64,000 nucleotides of DNA from Acinetobacter bouvetii. GTDB taxonomy: Bacteria; Pseudomonadota; Gammaproteobacteria; Pseudomonadales; Moraxellaceae. Below the pieces are notes generated by a model, which worked only from the letters and a program-made list of their open reading frames with translations, was not told the DNA's origin and searched no databases. The translations under genes and the position numbers were made by a program. The stretch covers positions 1-64,000 of the forward strand of contig NZ_CADDTS010000033.1 in the NCBI RefSeq assembly GCF_902753875.1, written 5' to 3'. This document shows positions 1 through 11,472 of the stretch, one piece after another (position 1 is the stretch's first letter; each line of letters begins with the position of its first letter).

Positions 1-28
1 TTGATGAAATACGGTATTCTGATGTGAC

Positions 29-99
29 AAAACCTGAGTCCTTATAGTTAAAGTGTTTGGTCGCACTTATATTTTAACTACTTTAGACTCAGGTTTTTT
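29..99 (+). terminator. Long two-tier hairpin with T-run; terminator or small RNA
   Basis: A perfect 12-bp inverted repeat (AAAACCTGAGTC at 29-40, GACTCAGGTTTT at 86-97) is followed by further T residues. Inside it a second imperfect pairing (AGTTAAAGTG near 46-55 with CACTTATATTTTAACT near 64-79) can form. It may be the terminator of a gene that lies before the window, or a roughly 70-nt structured RNA with its own terminator. The upstream context is cut off, so I cannot decide between these. Confidence 0.5.
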
Positions 100-235
100 A
101 TTTAAAGCAAACTATGGGACAGCAGTGGACTTTATGCCTCTTTTTTGCTCACCCACTGGTCAGATTTTAATCTAAAAAATATCCCTGTGCCGGTACCAGC
201 TCAAGATTAGATTATTAATCTTAAAATCTGAATCA

Positions 236-529
236 TCAACGTTTAAAATTCGACAATAAAGCAGATGTAATTGATTTATTGTGCGCAGAAATTTTTGATT
301 TCTTAGCTTTAGCTGATTTATCTTCAACGCGTTCTATACGAACGGCCTTGTATTTATCACCATTTTCAACAGCCACAAATTTAACCCGTTCATTACGTTT
401 CGGTTCGCCTTCTGCCGCAGGAAAATCTGAGATATGAAAGAAGATATCTCCTTCAGCCGTACCAATAAAACCAAAGCCTTTCTCAGGGTCATACTTTTTA
501 ATTTTACCCTGATGTAATTCATCTTTCAT
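236..529 (-). CDS. Cold-shock domain protein with basic tail
   Basis: A 97-residue protein whose first 65 or so residues form a cold-shock (OB-fold) nucleic-acid-binding domain. The RNP1-like KGFGFI is at residues 17-22 and the RNP2-like DIFFHIS at 28-34. The last 30 residues are Lys/Ser rich and not part of a standard Csp, which is usually about 70 residues. It probably binds single-stranded RNA or DNA in the cytoplasm. The ribosome site before the ATG (GGGCAG) is weak. It stands alone, upstream of upp in the reverse direction of reading, with no obvious operon partner. The domain is clear; the physiological role is not. Confidence 0.88.
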   Translation of the reverse strand: MKDELHQGKIKKYDPEKGFGFIGTAEGDIFFHISDFPAAEGEPKRNERVKFVAVENGDKYKAVRIERVEDKSAKAKKSKISAHNKSITSALLSNFKR

Positions 530-570
530 GCTGCTGCCCTATGCTAAAAATGCCATGTCTACAGTATATA

Positions 571-597
571 AAAAAAGAGGCTAAAAAGCCCCTTTTC
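571..597 (-). terminator. Terminator of upp
   Basis: On the minus strand, a GGGGC/GCCTC hairpin (one mismatch) with a T-run directly follows the upp stop codon. Confidence 0.7.
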
Positions 598-613
598 CGC
601 TTCTATCCAAAAT

Positions 614-1249
614 TTAGTCTTTTTGAACAGAACCAAAGATTTTATCGCCGGCATCACCCAGACCTGGCACGATATAACCGTTTTCATTTAAACCATGATC
701 TACAGATGCAGTAAAAATGGTCACGTCAGGATGCGCATCTTCAACACGCTTAATACCTTCAGGTGCTGCAACCAACACCATGACGCGAATATCTTTACAA
801 CCGCTGGCTTTTAATACGTCAATGGCTGCAACCAAAGATGAACCTGTTGCGAGCATTGGATCAATAATCATCGCAAGACGATTTTGTACGTCTGGAACCA
901 ATTTTTTATAGTAAGTACGGGCTTGTAAAGTTTCTTCATCACGTTCTAAACCGAGTACAGATACTTTTGCACTTGGAATCAGGTTCAAGAAACCATCTAA
1001 CATGCCAATACCGGCACGTAGAATCGGCACAACAGTAATTTTTTTACCGGCAATGCGGTCTACAGTTACTTTACCCGCCCAGCCATCAATTTCGTGATCA
1101 CATACAGGTAAGTCTTTAGTTGCTTCATAAGTCAAAAGCATGGTGACTTCTTGTGCTAATTCGCGGAAGTTTTTTGTACTAATGTCTGCACGACGTAGCA
1201 AACCAAGTTTATGTCGAATGAGCGGATGACGGATTTCATGAATAGCCAC
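614..1249 (-). CDS. upp: Uracil phosphoribosyltransferase
   Basis: Converts uracil and PRPP to UMP in pyrimidine salvage, in the cytoplasm. The 211-residue length is typical of Upp. The PRPP-binding loop [10 protein letters not shown] lies at residues 129-138, and the uracil-binding C-terminal segment with PGLGDAG is near 196-202. The start MAIHEIRHP matches the usual family N-terminus. It is a single gene flanked by its own terminator and by the nuo terminator. It lies far from the rut pyrimidine-degradation genes at 41-47 kb, with which it competes for uracil. Identification is secure. Confidence 0.97.
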   Translation of the reverse strand: MAIHEIRHPLIRHKLGLLRRADISTKNFRELAQEVTMLLTYEATKDLPVCDHEIDGWAGKVTVDRIAGKKITVVPILRAGIGMLDGFLNLIPSAKVSVLGLERDEETLQARTYYKKLVPDVQNRLAMIIDPMLATGSSLVAAIDVLKASGCKDIRVMVLVAAPEGIKRVEDAHPDVTIFTASVDHGLNENGYIVPGLGDAGDKIFGSVQKD

Positions 1250-1316
1250 GGGAGAGCACCTAAAAGATGAGATAAAATTTCAGCTATTATAAATGTTTTT
1301 TATATCTCTTATAAAC

Positions 1317-1346
1317 TAAAAAGCCCCCTATCAAAGGAGGCTTTTT
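1317..1346 (-). terminator. Terminator of the nuo operon
   Basis: Hairpin AAAAAGCC..GGCTTTTT with an additional CCT/AGG pairing lies just after the nuoN stop on the minus strand, ending in T residues. Confidence 0.75.
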
Positions 1347-1371
1347 CGAAAAAACTTATAGTTTTTTTAGA

Positions 1372-2865
1372 TTATTGCTGAGATAGCATGAAATGCAATG
1401 GAGATAAAATCTCGGCTTGAAGCGCAAGCTTGATAATTGGATCAGGATAAATACCAATCACCAATACAGCCAATGCCGCTGCAAGCACCATAATACCACC
1501 CACTTTTTGACCCCAATGTTTGTCGGCATCAATACGTGGAGTATCTGGCGGAGTCATGTACATCACGACCATTACACGCAGGTAATAGTAAAGACCAATA
1601 CCTGAACCCACTACAATCATGGCAGCCAGGAACCAGTGCTGAGTTGTTACCGCAGCCATCACCACCAGAAACTTACCAATGAAGCCTGCAGTCAATGGAA
1701 TACCTGCAAGAGACAACATCATCACAGTCAAGGTTGCAGTCAAGATTGGACGGCGCCAGAACAGACCGCGGTAATCGGCCAAGCTTTGTGCTTCATCTAC
1801 ATTGTTATACGGACTCGACATCAATGCTACAGCACCGAATGCACCAATCGTGGTTAACACATAAGTGATTACATATACAGATACGTTACCCAGGCTTGCA
1901 TACGTCATGCTGACTAAACCAATCAGCAAATAACCAAAGTGTGCAATAGATGAGTAACCCAGAATACGTTTCAAGTTGACTTGACGTACTGCAAGGAAGT
2001 TACCCACCAGGATAGAAAGCACCGCAATAATCGTGATGATTGTGACGATGGATTCGACCAGGATGGCACCTGAAGACAGTAAATAACGCACGAACAAACC
2101 AATGGTTGCCACTTTAGCTACAGTCGCAAGGAAAGTTGCGATTGGCGCTGGTGCACCTGCATATACGTCTGGAGTCCATTTGTGGAATGGTGCAAGAGAC
2201 AATTTAAATGCAACAGCAAAGACAATCAGGCCTAGGCCTAAAATCACCATTGGCTGTTTGATGGCTTGCATCAAGGCTTGAACATTGTCATAGAAAGACA
2301 ATGAACCAGTATAGGCATAGATATAAGCCATACCCATCAACAACATTGCAGACGCAGTCGCTGAAAGTACCAGGTATTTAATACCGGCTTCCAAAGACTG
2401 TGAGCGCTGATGTGTATAAGCCAACAGACCGTATACAGGAATCGACATCAACTCAAGGCTAATGAAGAAAGATGCATAGTGAGAGCTTGCCACCATGAGC
2501 ATTGCACCCGCTACCGAACACAACATCAAGATATACAATTCTTCACGGTTATCTTTATAGCTTTCAATATAAGCGTGTGACAGCGTACAGCAAGCCAGCG
2601 CAGCGACCAAAATCACCAATTGATAAAGCAAGGTAAATGGGTCGAGCATAAACATGCCCATCACGTTCGCTGGTGCAGAAGCACCACCGAACATCGCAAT
2701 CAAGACATAGGCTGCTGCAAGGTTTAAACCGACTACAGAAGCAGTTGCAATTAAATTATGGTTACGTTTAATTGCAATGAGAAGCATCACTACGATCGCA
2801 GTTAAAGCCACGATCATCACAGGAGCTAATGGCATAAGCTCAGAAAATGACATTGTGAAGTTCAT
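1372..2865 (-). CDS. nuoN: NADH-quinone oxidoreductase subunit N
   Basis: Membrane subunit of respiratory complex I, one of the three antiporter-like proton channels. It is a 497-residue protein, hydrophobic throughout, with about 14 membrane helices and the conserved helix region with KLSLAPFHKWTPDVY near residues 222-236 that marks the Nuo/Mrp antiporter family. It is the last gene of the operon: nuoM ends 3 bp before it and a terminator follows. Length and motifs are normal. Confidence 0.97.
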   Translation of the reverse strand: MNFTMSFSELMPLAPVMIVALTAIVVMLLIAIKRNHNLIATASVVGLNLAAAYVLIAMFGGASAPANVMGMFMLDPFTLLYQLVILVAALACCTLSHAYIESYKDNREELYILMLCSVAGAMLMVASSHYASFFISLELMSIPVYGLLAYTHQRSQSLEAGIKYLVLSATASAMLLMGMAYIYAYTGSLSFYDNVQALMQAIKQPMVILGLGLIVFAVAFKLSLAPFHKWTPDVYAGAPAPIATFLATVAKVATIGLFVRYLLSSGAILVESIVTIITIIAVLSILVGNFLAVRQVNLKRILGYSSIAHFGYLLIGLVSMTYASLGNVSVYVITYVLTTIGAFGAVALMSSPYNNVDEAQSLADYRGLFWRRPILTATLTVMMLSLAGIPLTAGFIGKFLVVMAAVTTQHWFLAAMIVVGSGIGLYYYLRVMVVMYMTPPDTPRIDADKHWGQKVGGIMVLAAALAVLVIGIYPDPIIKLALQAEILSPLHFMLSQQ

Positions 2866-2868
2866 GGC

Positions 2869-4479
2869 TTATTGGATCTCCACATTTTGTTGAGATACGA
2901 CTTGTTGAGTCGCATCGACAACTTCTTGAACTGGGATATAGCTGTTTGCTAACCACGCCATGCTTGAATTTGAAATATCAAGGAAGCTTTGTGGGTAGAT
3001 ACCGAGCCATAGTAGACCAAAAGCACACACTAACAAAATAACAATTTCACGCGCATTCAAGTCTTTCAATGGGCTTGTATAATTTTGTTTTTGCTCTTCA
3101 TTTGGTGTACCAAACAATGCTTTGTGAATCAGGATCAAGCCGTAAAGACCTGCCAATACCAAACTGATGGCTGCCAAAATGGTGAAGGTTGGGAATTTTG
3201 CGTATGAACCCATCAAGATCAGGAATTCACCAATAAAGTTACCCAGGCCTGGAATACCCACTAACGCAGCAACAAAGAACATCAAGAAGAATGCAAGGTA
3301 TTGGAACTGACCGCGAATACCGCCCATTAAACGTAAGTCACGTGTATGTAAACGTTCATACACTTGACCACACATGATGAACAGTGCAGCAGATGAAATA
3401 CCATGTGCCAGCATCATGATCATCAAGCCCTGGAAGGTCAGGATATTACCGGCGTAAAGCGCAAGTAATACAAAGCCCATGTGCGAGATAGAGGTATACG
3501 CAAGTAAACGTTTCATATCGGTTTGCTGGAAAGCACACCAAGCACCGTAGAAGATACCGATTAAACCGAAAATGATCGCGATGTCTGCAAATTGAGCAGA
3601 AGCCGCCGGGAAGAATGGCATTACAAAACGCAGCAAACCGTATGCAGCTGTCTTAATCAAGATACCTGCCAAGTCAACAGAACCGGCTGTCGGTGCTTGA
3701 GCATGTGCATCTGGTAACCAGCCGTGCAATGGGAACACTGGAAGTTTTACAGCGAAACCAATGAACATACAGATCATCAAGGCATAAGCCACTGATGGCA
3801 ATTGTGCATCAAGCGTATTCGCTACACCTAACAGGTAGTTGTAATCGAAGCCGATCATGCCAGTCATCATGTAACCGTAAACCACAAGGCCTAGGATACC
3901 GATGAGCATGATTAAACCTGCGACTTGGGTATAGATGAAGAACTTGGTCGCAGCATATACACGTGATTTGTTGTCCGCACCTTTATGACCCCATAACGCA
4001 ATCAGGAAGTAGATTGGTACAAGCATCATCTCCCAGAAGAAGAAGAACAGGAACAAGTCAATCGCAAGGAATACACCGATCACCCCACCCAAAGACCATA
4101 AAAGGTTTAAGTGGAAGAAACCAACGTTCTTTTGAATCTCACCCCACGAACAGCCCACTGCAAGTACACCCAGTAATGCAGTCAAGCCAACCATAAGAAG
4201 TGAAAGACCATCCACCGCAAGGTGAATGTTAATGCCTAGGGTTGAAATCCAAGGCAGCATGAATTCGGCAGACCAAGTTGGAACTTTGGCGCCTAATTCA
4301 TATTGATATGTACCCGAATTCCAAAGCGCAACAGTGAGACCCAGTGTTACGAGCATCCCCACTAACGCAATGTAACGCGGGAGTTTGTCATCGAGCTTGT
4401 CGACTAACCAGCAAATAAAACCTGCAATGAACGGTACGAGGATCAGCGCGGGTAAAATCCAGTTGTTTGTGATTTCCAT
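2869..4479 (-). CDS. nuoM: NADH-quinone oxidoreductase subunit M
   Basis: Antiporter-like proton-pumping membrane subunit of complex I, 536 residues. The family signature FAVKLPVFPLHGWLPDAHA is visible, with the functional Lys and Pro residues in place, as is the Glu of FFFFFWEMMLVP in an early helix. It sits between nuoL (2-bp gap upstream) and nuoN (3-bp gap downstream), consistent with one polycistronic message. The C-terminus carries a short Gln/Val-rich tail after the last helix. Confidence 0.97.
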   Translation of the reverse strand: MEITNNWILPALILVPFIAGFICWLVDKLDDKLPRYIALVGMLVTLGLTVALWNSGTYQYELGAKVPTWSAEFMLPWISTLGINIHLAVDGLSLLMVGLTALLGVLAVGCSWGEIQKNVGFFHLNLLWSLGGVIGVFLAIDLFLFFFFWEMMLVPIYFLIALWGHKGADNKSRVYAATKFFIYTQVAGLIMLIGILGLVVYGYMMTGMIGFDYNYLLGVANTLDAQLPSVAYALMICMFIGFAVKLPVFPLHGWLPDAHAQAPTAGSVDLAGILIKTAAYGLLRFVMPFFPAASAQFADIAIIFGLIGIFYGAWCAFQQTDMKRLLAYTSISHMGFVLLALYAGNILTFQGLMIMMLAHGISSAALFIMCGQVYERLHTRDLRLMGGIRGQFQYLAFFLMFFVAALVGIPGLGNFIGEFLILMGSYAKFPTFTILAAISLVLAGLYGLILIHKALFGTPNEEQKQNYTSPLKDLNAREIVILLVCAFGLLWLGIYPQSFLDISNSSMAWLANSYIPVQEVVDATQQVVSQQNVEIQ

Positions 4480-4480
4480 C

Positions 4481-6376
4481 TTATTTCCCCACTACCTGAA
4501 TCACGATCAGGATCATCAGCAAGACCACTACACCGAGTGACATACTTGATGCGTATTCACGTAATGAACCTGTTTGGCGTGAGCTTGTGAAGCTATGACC
4601 ACTTTTAACAATGGCAGGAAGCACTAACCACAAACCATCAATCGGATCACGACCTAAAATTTTCGCGATAAGCAAATATGGTTGAACAAATACGATGTTA
4701 TACAACGCATCAAAACCAAGTGCATTACGGCAGATATTCGCAAGACCAGCACCCAATGAAGTACGGGCAAAACCTTTCACTGCATTATAAGCAAAAGCAA
4801 ATAACACAATACCGACTACTAGACCGGCAAGCGCAATACCCACAGCTGTATATTCAGCACCATGTACACCTGCTTCAAGCGCTTCAGGAATAACGAAAGC
4901 TGGAATATTGGCTTTGGTTAATGCAGCTTCTACTGGTGCTTTCAAGAAATAAGCCAAACCAGTTGAAAGTACCGCCAAGATACCCAACGGCGCCCAATAC
5001 GTCGCACCTTTGATTTCGTGATACGGTGTGTTTTCTTTACCAAAGAATACAACCCAGATTAAACGGAATGTATAGATTGAGGTTAAGAATGCACCCGCAA
5101 CACCTGTCCAGTATAAGCAGTTATATACAGGAAGATTTGCAATGTGACTTTGCGCCCAAACTGCGCCCAAGATCGCATCTTTCGAGAAGAAGCCGATGGT
5201 CAGGAATGGAATAGCTGCCAATGCACCGCCACCAATCGCGAAACAGGCAAACAGGAATTTGTTATGTTTGAACAAACCACCCATTTTGAAAATGTTTTGT
5301 TCGTGGTGGTAAGCCAGAATCACCGCACCAGAAGACAAGAATAATAATGCCTTGAAGAATGCGTGTGAAAGCATGTGGAATAGACCGGCCTGGTATGCTT
5401 CAGCACCTACTGCCATAAACATATAACCGAGCTGACTCATGGTTGAGTAAGCCAGAATACGTTTGATGTCGGTTTGAACCAGTGCCGCAAAACCAGCAAC
5501 AATCAGTGTTACTGCACCAGTGATCGAGATGAACATCATCACTTCTGGAGTCATTTCAAACACGGAGAACATACGGCAGCACAAATAAACACCAGCGGTG
5601 ACCATTGTTGCAGCATGGATCAATGCAGAAACAGGTGTAGGACCTGCCATCGCATCAGCCAACCATGTTTGTAATGGAATTTGTGCAGATTTACCGGCAG
5701 CACCCAAGAACAACATTAATGATGTCCAGATCGCAAGTGAATGGTCACCAGCTAGAACTTGAGGTGCATTGGCAACGATTGTTCCAATATGCAAAGTACC
5801 AAACTGTTGGTAAAGCAAGAACAATGCGATCAGCAAGAATACGTCACCGATACGGGTTACGGTAAATGCCTTGATTGCTGCAAAACCATTTTCCGGGTTT
5901 TGATAGTAGTAACCAATCAGCAAGTAAGAGCAAAGACCTACACCTTCCCAACCCAAGAACAATAACGCTAGGTTATCGCCCAGTACCAGCAAAAGCATGC
6001 TGGCTACGAACAGGTTGAAGTAAGAGAAGAAACGCGCGAAGTCTTCTTCACCACGCATGTACCATGATGCAAAGATGTGGATCAGGAAGCCCACACCGGT
6101 GATCATGCCGGTCATCAATAATGACAGGCCATCTAGATGCAAGCTCATGCCCGGTGCAAAACCACCGACATTGAACCAAGTCCAAAGATGTTGAACCTGA
6201 GCCAACGAGCCGTTACTGACAAAGCCCATACCGGCAATCAGTGCAAATAAAGCAGATAAACCGACTGAACCCACGCCAATAATGGCTGCCACATTTTCAG
6301 GAAGCTTATTGCGCCCCGCCGCTAAGAGGACAAAACCAATGAGCGGAAATAATACTGTTAAATATAAATAACTCAT
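4481..6376 (-). CDS. nuoL: NADH-quinone oxidoreductase subunit L
   Basis: The distal antiporter-like subunit of complex I, 631 residues. [17 protein letters not shown] and the proton-channel region [19 protein letters not shown] are present. The last roughly 100 residues fit the lateral amphipathic helix and the final membrane helix that clamp NuoM and NuoN. It overlaps nuoK by 4 bp (ATGA-type), so translation is probably coupled. Confidence 0.97.
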   Translation of the reverse strand: MSYLYLTVLFPLIGFVLLAAGRNKLPENVAAIIGVGSVGLSALFALIAGMGFVSNGSLAQVQHLWTWFNVGGFAPGMSLHLDGLSLLMTGMITGVGFLIHIFASWYMRGEEDFARFFSYFNLFVASMLLLVLGDNLALLFLGWEGVGLCSYLLIGYYYQNPENGFAAIKAFTVTRIGDVFLLIALFLLYQQFGTLHIGTIVANAPQVLAGDHSLAIWTSLMLFLGAAGKSAQIPLQTWLADAMAGPTPVSALIHAATMVTAGVYLCCRMFSVFEMTPEVMMFISITGAVTLIVAGFAALVQTDIKRILAYSTMSQLGYMFMAVGAEAYQAGLFHMLSHAFFKALLFLSSGAVILAYHHEQNIFKMGGLFKHNKFLFACFAIGGGALAAIPFLTIGFFSKDAILGAVWAQSHIANLPVYNCLYWTGVAGAFLTSIYTFRLIWVVFFGKENTPYHEIKGATYWAPLGILAVLSTGLAYFLKAPVEAALTKANIPAFVIPEALEAGVHGAEYTAVGIALAGLVVGIVLFAFAYNAVKGFARTSLGAGLANICRNALGFDALYNIVFVQPYLLIAKILGRDPIDGLWLVLPAIVKSGHSFTSSRQTGSLREYASSMSLGVVVLLMILIVIQVVGK

Positions 6377-6681
6377 CCGCGCATCTCACTAGCAGCATCC
6401 ACATCCAAATGATGGAAGCGATGGTAGAACTGAAGGACGATCGCAAGACCAATACAAGCCTCTGCAGCAGCCAAAGTTAAGATCAGGATGAACATGATTT
6501 GCCCATCTGGTTGTAACCATGCACTACCTGCAAGAACGAACGCAAGCGCAGCTGCGTTCATCATCACTTCAAGGCTCATCAACATAAATAGTAGGTTGCG
6601 TCGCACCATTACACCGTAAAAACCCAGTGCAAAAAGAATGGTTGCAACGATTAAACCGTGTTCTAAAGGAATGTTGCCCAT
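6373..6681 (-). CDS. nuoK: NADH-quinone oxidoreductase subunit K
   Basis: A small membrane subunit of complex I (102 residues, three helices). The conserved buried Glu of [10 protein letters not shown] and the second Glu in [12 protein letters not shown], both involved in proton transfer in the family, are present. It overlaps nuoL by 4 bp and abuts nuoJ by one base. Confidence 0.96.
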   Translation of the reverse strand: MGNIPLEHGLIVATILFALGFYGVMVRRNLLFMLMSLEVMMNAAALAFVLAGSAWLQPDGQIMFILILTLAAAEACIGLAIVLQFYHRFHHLDVDAASEMRG

Positions 6682-7202
6682 TATTCTTTTTCCTCTTTTG
6701 CACTTGGTTCACGTTTACCTAAATGGAATGCTGCAACCAGGGCTGCAAGCAATAACATTGCGGCAACTTCAACCAATAGTAAGTAGTGAGTAAAGAGCGC
6801 AGTACCGACAACTTTAGGTCCTACAACTTTAGTGCCCATTACCGGACCTGCGGTTGTGTAATCCGAACCGAGCATCCAGACAAGCACAAGGCCCATCAGG
6901 AAGCTCATTAATGCTGGATATGCCCAAGCCGATGAAGTCAGCCATTTACGTTCCTGGTCCACTGTATTTTGACCAAGATTCAGCATCATCACCACGAACA
7001 CGAACAACACCATGATCGCGCCGGCATAAACAATAATTTCAAGTGCACCGGCAAAAGGCGCACCCACGATCATGAATATCCCTGCTACAGCAAGGAGTGA
7101 CACGATCAAGCTTAATAAAGCATGTACAGGATTTGCGTTAGTCACAACACGAATCGTAGAAACAATGGCCACGAGTGCCATCAAATAAAATGGCCACATC
7201 AT
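6681..7202 (-). CDS. nuoJ: NADH-quinone oxidoreductase subunit J
   Basis: Membrane subunit of complex I, 173 residues with five predicted helices. [19 protein letters not shown] is the conserved third helix containing the pi-bulge region. It ends in a charged cytoplasmic tail rich in Lys/Glu. It shares 4 bp with nuoI upstream and 1 bp with nuoK downstream. Confidence 0.96.
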   Translation of the reverse strand: MMWPFYLMALVAIVSTIRVVTNANPVHALLSLIVSLLAVAGIFMIVGAPFAGALEIIVYAGAIMVLFVFVVMMLNLGQNTVDQERKWLTSSAWAYPALMSFLMGLVLVWMLGSDYTTAGPVMGTKVVGPKVVGTALFTHYLLLVEVAAMLLLAALVAAFHLGKREPSAKEEKE

Positions 7203-7741
7203 GGTAATAAGCTCCGTACGTCAACTGGTGCACTTTCACGTTGTGCCTGACCTTTTTCTTTGCCTGCTACAGCCATACCGGTTACACGGTAGAAGTTGTA
7301 GTCAGGATATTTACCAGGACCTGAAATGAGCAAGTTCTCTTTCTCGTAAACCAAGTCTTGACGAACGTATTCACTTAACTCGAAGTCTGGTGTCAACTGA
7401 ATTGCTGTCGTCGGACACGCTTCTTCACACATACCGCAGAAAATGCAACGAGAGAAGTTGATACGGAAAAATTCCGGATACCAACGACCATCTTCTTTTT
7501 CCGCTTTCTGTAAAGAAATACAGCCCACCGGACATGCAACCGCACACAGGTTACATGCTACGCAGCGCTCTTCACCATCTGGATCACGTGTCAAAACAAT
7601 ACGACCACGGTAACGTGGCGGAACAATTTGTTCAGCTGGCACTTCTGGATATAAAATCGTGTCACGTTTACGTGTCACGTGGCTGAAAACCATCCACAAT
7701 GAACGTACAATTGACCCGAATCCAGCTAGAATTTTATACAT
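7199..7741 (-). CDS. nuoI: NADH-quinone oxidoreductase subunit I, two 4Fe-4S clusters
   Basis: Peripheral-arm subunit carrying clusters N6a and N6b that pass electrons towards NuoB. Two classic ferredoxin motifs are visible: [12 protein letters not shown] and [12 protein letters not shown]. The protein is 180 residues, normal for the gammaproteobacterial form. nuoH lies 18 bp upstream and nuoJ overlaps downstream. Confidence 0.97.
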   Translation of the reverse strand: MYKILAGFGSIVRSLWMVFSHVTRKRDTILYPEVPAEQIVPPRYRGRIVLTRDPDGEERCVACNLCAVACPVGCISLQKAEKEDGRWYPEFFRINFSRCIFCGMCEEACPTTAIQLTPDFELSEYVRQDLVYEKENLLISGPGKYPDYNFYRVTGMAVAGKEKGQAQRESAPVDVRSLLP

Positions 7742-7759
7742 TTTGTACTCCCTGCTGTC

Positions 7760-8776
7760 CTAGGCCTGATTCATCAGAATCACAGCACCAGTCACCAACA
7801 AGTTGACCAACGCCAATGGCAAACAAATTTTCCAACCAAAGTTCATGACTTGGTCATAACGTGGACGCATTAAAGAACCACGAGCCAAGACAAACATCAT
7901 CACAAAGAATGCTGTTTTGATAATGAACCAGAACACTGGTGGAATAAATGGAATTTCTAAGTTGAATGGCGCTAACCAGCCACCGAAGAATAAAGTGACG
8001 ATTAAAGCAGAGATCAGTACAACGTTAACGTATTCCGCAACGAAGAACATCCCCCATTTCATACCGCCATATTCGACATGGTAACCTTCCGCCAATTCTT
8101 GTTCCGCTTCTGGTTGGTCAAATGGATGACGGTGAGTTACCGCAACACCCGCAACCACAAAGATCAAGAAACCTAAGAATTGAGGAATCACAAACCAGAC
8201 ATCACGTTGAGCTTCAACAATTTCACGCATGTTGAATGAGCCTGCAATTGCAACCACACCCATTAATGAAATACCCAAGAACACTTCATAAGAAATGGTT
8301 TGAGCTGCAGAACGTAGACCACCCAAGAGTGCATATTTGTTGTTAGACGACCAACCGCCAAATAACACTGCATATACAGCAATACCGGCCATTGCCATAA
8401 AGAACAACAGGCCGATGCTCATGTCAGCAACACCAAGTGTTGGGCTGACAGGAATCACCATAAATGAAAGTACCGCAGTACCCATAGCCACTGCTGGTGC
8501 TAAACGGAAAGTCAGTTTGTCGGCAAACTTAGGTGTCCAATCCTCTTTGAACATGATTTTCAACATGTCGGCAACGATTTGGAACATCCCCCCAGGACCA
8601 ACACGGTTTGGACCGTAACGGTCTTGCCATAACGCAAGTAAACGACGTTCGATGAATGACATCAACGCAGCGACAAGCACCACTACAAGCAAGATCACAA
8701 TCGCCTGAATCACAGAATAAGCGATTGGCCAGTTCTCAGCCCATAGCGGTGTTTGACGTATAATTTCTTGATTCAT
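7760..8776 (-). CDS. nuoH: NADH-quinone oxidoreductase subunit H
   Basis: Membrane subunit forming the quinone-entry chamber with NuoB and NuoD, 338 residues. Family landmarks include [19 protein letters not shown] near residues 43-61 and the acidic loop [19 protein letters not shown]. Eight or so helices are expected. It lies 3 bp after nuoG. Confidence 0.97.
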   Translation of the reverse strand: MNQEIIRQTPLWAENWPIAYSVIQAIVILLVVVLVAALMSFIERRLLALWQDRYGPNRVGPGGMFQIVADMLKIMFKEDWTPKFADKLTFRLAPAVAMGTAVLSFMVIPVSPTLGVADMSIGLLFFMAMAGIAVYAVLFGGWSSNNKYALLGGLRSAAQTISYEVFLGISLMGVVAIAGSFNMREIVEAQRDVWFVIPQFLGFLIFVVAGVAVTHRHPFDQPEAEQELAEGYHVEYGGMKWGMFFVAEYVNVVLISALIVTLFFGGWLAPFNLEIPFIPPVFWFIIKTAFFVMMFVLARGSLMRPRYDQVMNFGWKICLPLALVNLLVTGAVILMNQA

Positions 8777-8779
8777 GAA

Positions 8780-11461
8780 TTACACTCCTACCGCGACTGA
8801 TACAGGCTCTGCAAGTGAAACCGTTGGTGCAAGACCAATTGGGTAACCAATATAACCTGTAGGTAAATATTCAATAACTTGCACTGGAAGGCTAATGGTT
8901 GCCTCACCTGCTTGCACCGTAATTTTTTGACCATCTTGCAGGTTCAAACGCGCAGCATCCTGTTCACCTACGGCAAACATGGCATCAGGAATACGTGATT
9001 CCATCGCAGGTGTTTTCACCGTAAATTCACCAGAAGCAAAGATGTGATGCATAGGCACTAAACGGAAACTTTCAGGGTTTGCAAGTACTGGTGCCGGAGC
9101 AACAAAACTACGTGCCGGACGTTTCGCCAAACGGTCGAATAAACGAATACCTGAATCACCGCCTTTTAAGTGACCACCCACGTTGTCTTGGAATTTATTC
9201 CAAGCTTGTGGCGAATTCCAGCCTGCAGACCATGCAAACGGTATCAGTGATGATGGCGTTTCATTTCCGACATAACCTTCCATAGAGAACGTTAATGCAG
9301 AATCGACATCAATTGGCTGTTTAGGCTCATGAACTGAAAGCGGAGCACGCATTGCAGTACGACCTGAATAGCGACGTGGTTCACGCGCAATTTTCAAGCC
9401 ATGGATACGGTAACCGGCATCTGGTGCAACCTCTTGAATCGCTTCTAGAGCAGGTACGTTTTTCACCACAGATTCAATCACGTCATCCAGCAAGGTCCAG
9501 GAAATCGCTTTACCTTTCACGCCAGTTTCAATGGCATGCAACCAGCGCCAAGATTCTTTAATCGCGTATTCAGGTTTGTAGTAGCTTGGGTCATACACTT
9601 GGTAGAAACGCTGTGCACGGCCTTCTTGCGATACCACAGTACCATCACCTTCCGCGAAGCTTGCTGCTGAAAGCACGATATCCGCTTTTTTCACAGTTTC
9701 AGTTTCAGAGTGATCCAAAACAATCACTTCTTTACCTGAAAGTGCAGCATTCACTTGTGCAGCAGGTAAACGGCGATACAAGTCATTTTCCACAATCACG
9801 ACAGTGTCATAATCTTGGGCAAATGCTTGTTCCAGACTTTGACCACCAAAGATTGCCATGCCCATTGAGTTCACTTCAGGAACAGTCAATGTTAGACCTG
9901 CATTTGAACCCAGATTTTGCGCCACTTGTGCCGCAGCTTCCATGATTGATGCATCTTGTAAGCTGGTACCAGAGATGATCAGTGGTTTTTTCGCTGCTTT
10001 TAAGGTATCTGCCATGGTTTGAGCAAATGCTTTGGCATCATCATCCAGACCAGAAATGCTTTCACCTTTCACTGCTGCCGCAACCGCGAAGCCTAAACGT
10101 GCGATATCATTTGGAGAAGCAACTACTTCACCAGTCGCCACGTCTGCTAAACGGGTTTGAGTCGCAGCCAAGATATAAATCGGAGATTTTTCATCCTGAG
10201 CAATACGTTGTACCGGTTCAGCCAACCATTCTTGAGTACGACGCTCAGCTGCCATTTCTTTAGCTTTGTTTTTCGCTGCTTGGCGAACCGACAAGGCCAT
10301 ACGTGGCGCAGTTTGAGTTAAGTCTTCACCTAAAATCATTACCGCATCGTAGCTTTCGATTTCACGCATGGTCGGGTTATAAACACCCTCGGTTTGCATG
10401 ATCGATGCAGCCAATTCAACCAGATTTTGCTCTTTTTGTGAGATACCGATTGAATAGTTGTCTTGACCGACCAATTCGCGAAGTGCGAAGTTGGTTTCAA
10501 GCGATGCACGTGGTGAACCAATACCTAGAACTTTTTTGCCCTGGATATTTGCAATCACCGTATCTAGCGCTGTATCAACTGAAACAGTCGTTACGTTGGC
10601 ACCATCACGGAATTGTGGTTGACGTGGACGGTCTGCACGGTTCACATAACCCGTACCGAAACGGCCTTTATCGCAAAGGAAGTATTGGTTAACGTCACCA
10701 TTGAAACGGTTTTCTACGCGACGGATTTCACCATAACGCTCACCCGGAGAGATGTTACAACCTGAAGAACAGCCTTGGCATACGCTTGGCGCATACTGCA
10801 TGTCCCATTTACGGTTATAGCGTTCTGAATGAGTCTTGTCGGTGAATACGCCAGTTGGGCAGACTTCAGTCAAGTTACCAGAGAATTCAGACTCTAAAGT
10901 GCCTGATTCTGGACGACCAAAGTAAACACGCGAAGCATTGGCATAAACACCAAAGTCCGTACCACCTGCGTAGTCTTTGTAGTAACGCACACAACGGTAA
11001 CACGCGATACAACGGTTCATTTCGTGTGAAATGAATGAGCCTAGCTCCTGGTTGTAATGCGTACGCTTGGTGAAACGGTAACGACGACGGTCGTGCTGTG
11101 TCATCACAGTCATATCTTGTAAATGACAGTGACCACCTTCTTCACAGACTGGACAGTCGTGTGGGTGGTTGGTCATCAAGAATTCAACAACAGAAGCACG
11201 GAAGCTTTTTGCTTCGTTATCTTCAATTGAAATATAGGTATTGTCAGCTGCCGGAGTCATACATGACATGACCAAACGACCACGGGTATCTTCCGGATTC
11301 GCATATTGAGTCACAGCACATTGACGGCAAGAACCGACAGAACCTAAGGATGGATGCCAACAAAAATACGGAATATCAATACCCAAAGACAAACATGCTT
11401 GTAGCAAGTTCTCTGAGCCATTGACTTCGTACGATTTGCCATCGACATGAATTGTAGCCAT
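8780..11461 (-). CDS. nuoG: NADH-quinone oxidoreductase subunit G
   Basis: The large iron-sulfur subunit of complex I, 893 residues. The N-terminal 2Fe-2S domain has [12 protein letters not shown] (about residues 34-50), followed by the His/Cys cluster [18 protein letters not shown] near 98-115. Further clusters follow, with [10 protein letters not shown] near 152-161 and CQGCSSGCN near 228-236 for the N7 site. The rest is a degenerate molybdopterin-oxidoreductase fold without a cofactor. It is 11 bp downstream of nuoF. Confidence 0.96.
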   Translation of the reverse strand: MATIHVDGKSYEVNGSENLLQACLSLGIDIPYFCWHPSLGSVGSCRQCAVTQYANPEDTRGRLVMSCMTPAADNTYISIEDNEAKSFRASVVEFLMTNHPHDCPVCEEGGHCHLQDMTVMTQHDRRRYRFTKRTHYNQELGSFISHEMNRCIACYRCVRYYKDYAGGTDFGVYANASRVYFGRPESGTLESEFSGNLTEVCPTGVFTDKTHSERYNRKWDMQYAPSVCQGCSSGCNISPGERYGEIRRVENRFNGDVNQYFLCDKGRFGTGYVNRADRPRQPQFRDGANVTTVSVDTALDTVIANIQGKKVLGIGSPRASLETNFALRELVGQDNYSIGISQKEQNLVELAASIMQTEGVYNPTMREIESYDAVMILGEDLTQTAPRMALSVRQAAKNKAKEMAAERRTQEWLAEPVQRIAQDEKSPIYILAATQTRLADVATGEVVASPNDIARLGFAVAAAVKGESISGLDDDAKAFAQTMADTLKAAKKPLIISGTSLQDASIMEAAAQVAQNLGSNAGLTLTVPEVNSMGMAIFGGQSLEQAFAQDYDTVVIVENDLYRRLPAAQVNAALSGKEVIVLDHSETETVKKADIVLSAASFAEGDGTVVSQEGRAQRFYQVYDPSYYKPEYAIKESWRWLHAIETGVKGKAISWTLLDDVIESVVKNVPALEAIQEVAPDAGYRIHGLKIAREPRRYSGRTAMRAPLSVHEPKQPIDVDSALTFSMEGYVGNETPSSLIPFAWSAGWNSPQAWNKFQDNVGGHLKGGDSGIRLFDRLAKRPARSFVAPAPVLANPESFRLVPMHHIFASGEFTVKTPAMESRIPDAMFAVGEQDAARLNLQDGQKITVQAGEATISLPVQVIEYLPTGYIGYPIGLAPTVSLAEPVSVAVGV

Positions 11462-11472
11462 AGTCGAATTCC

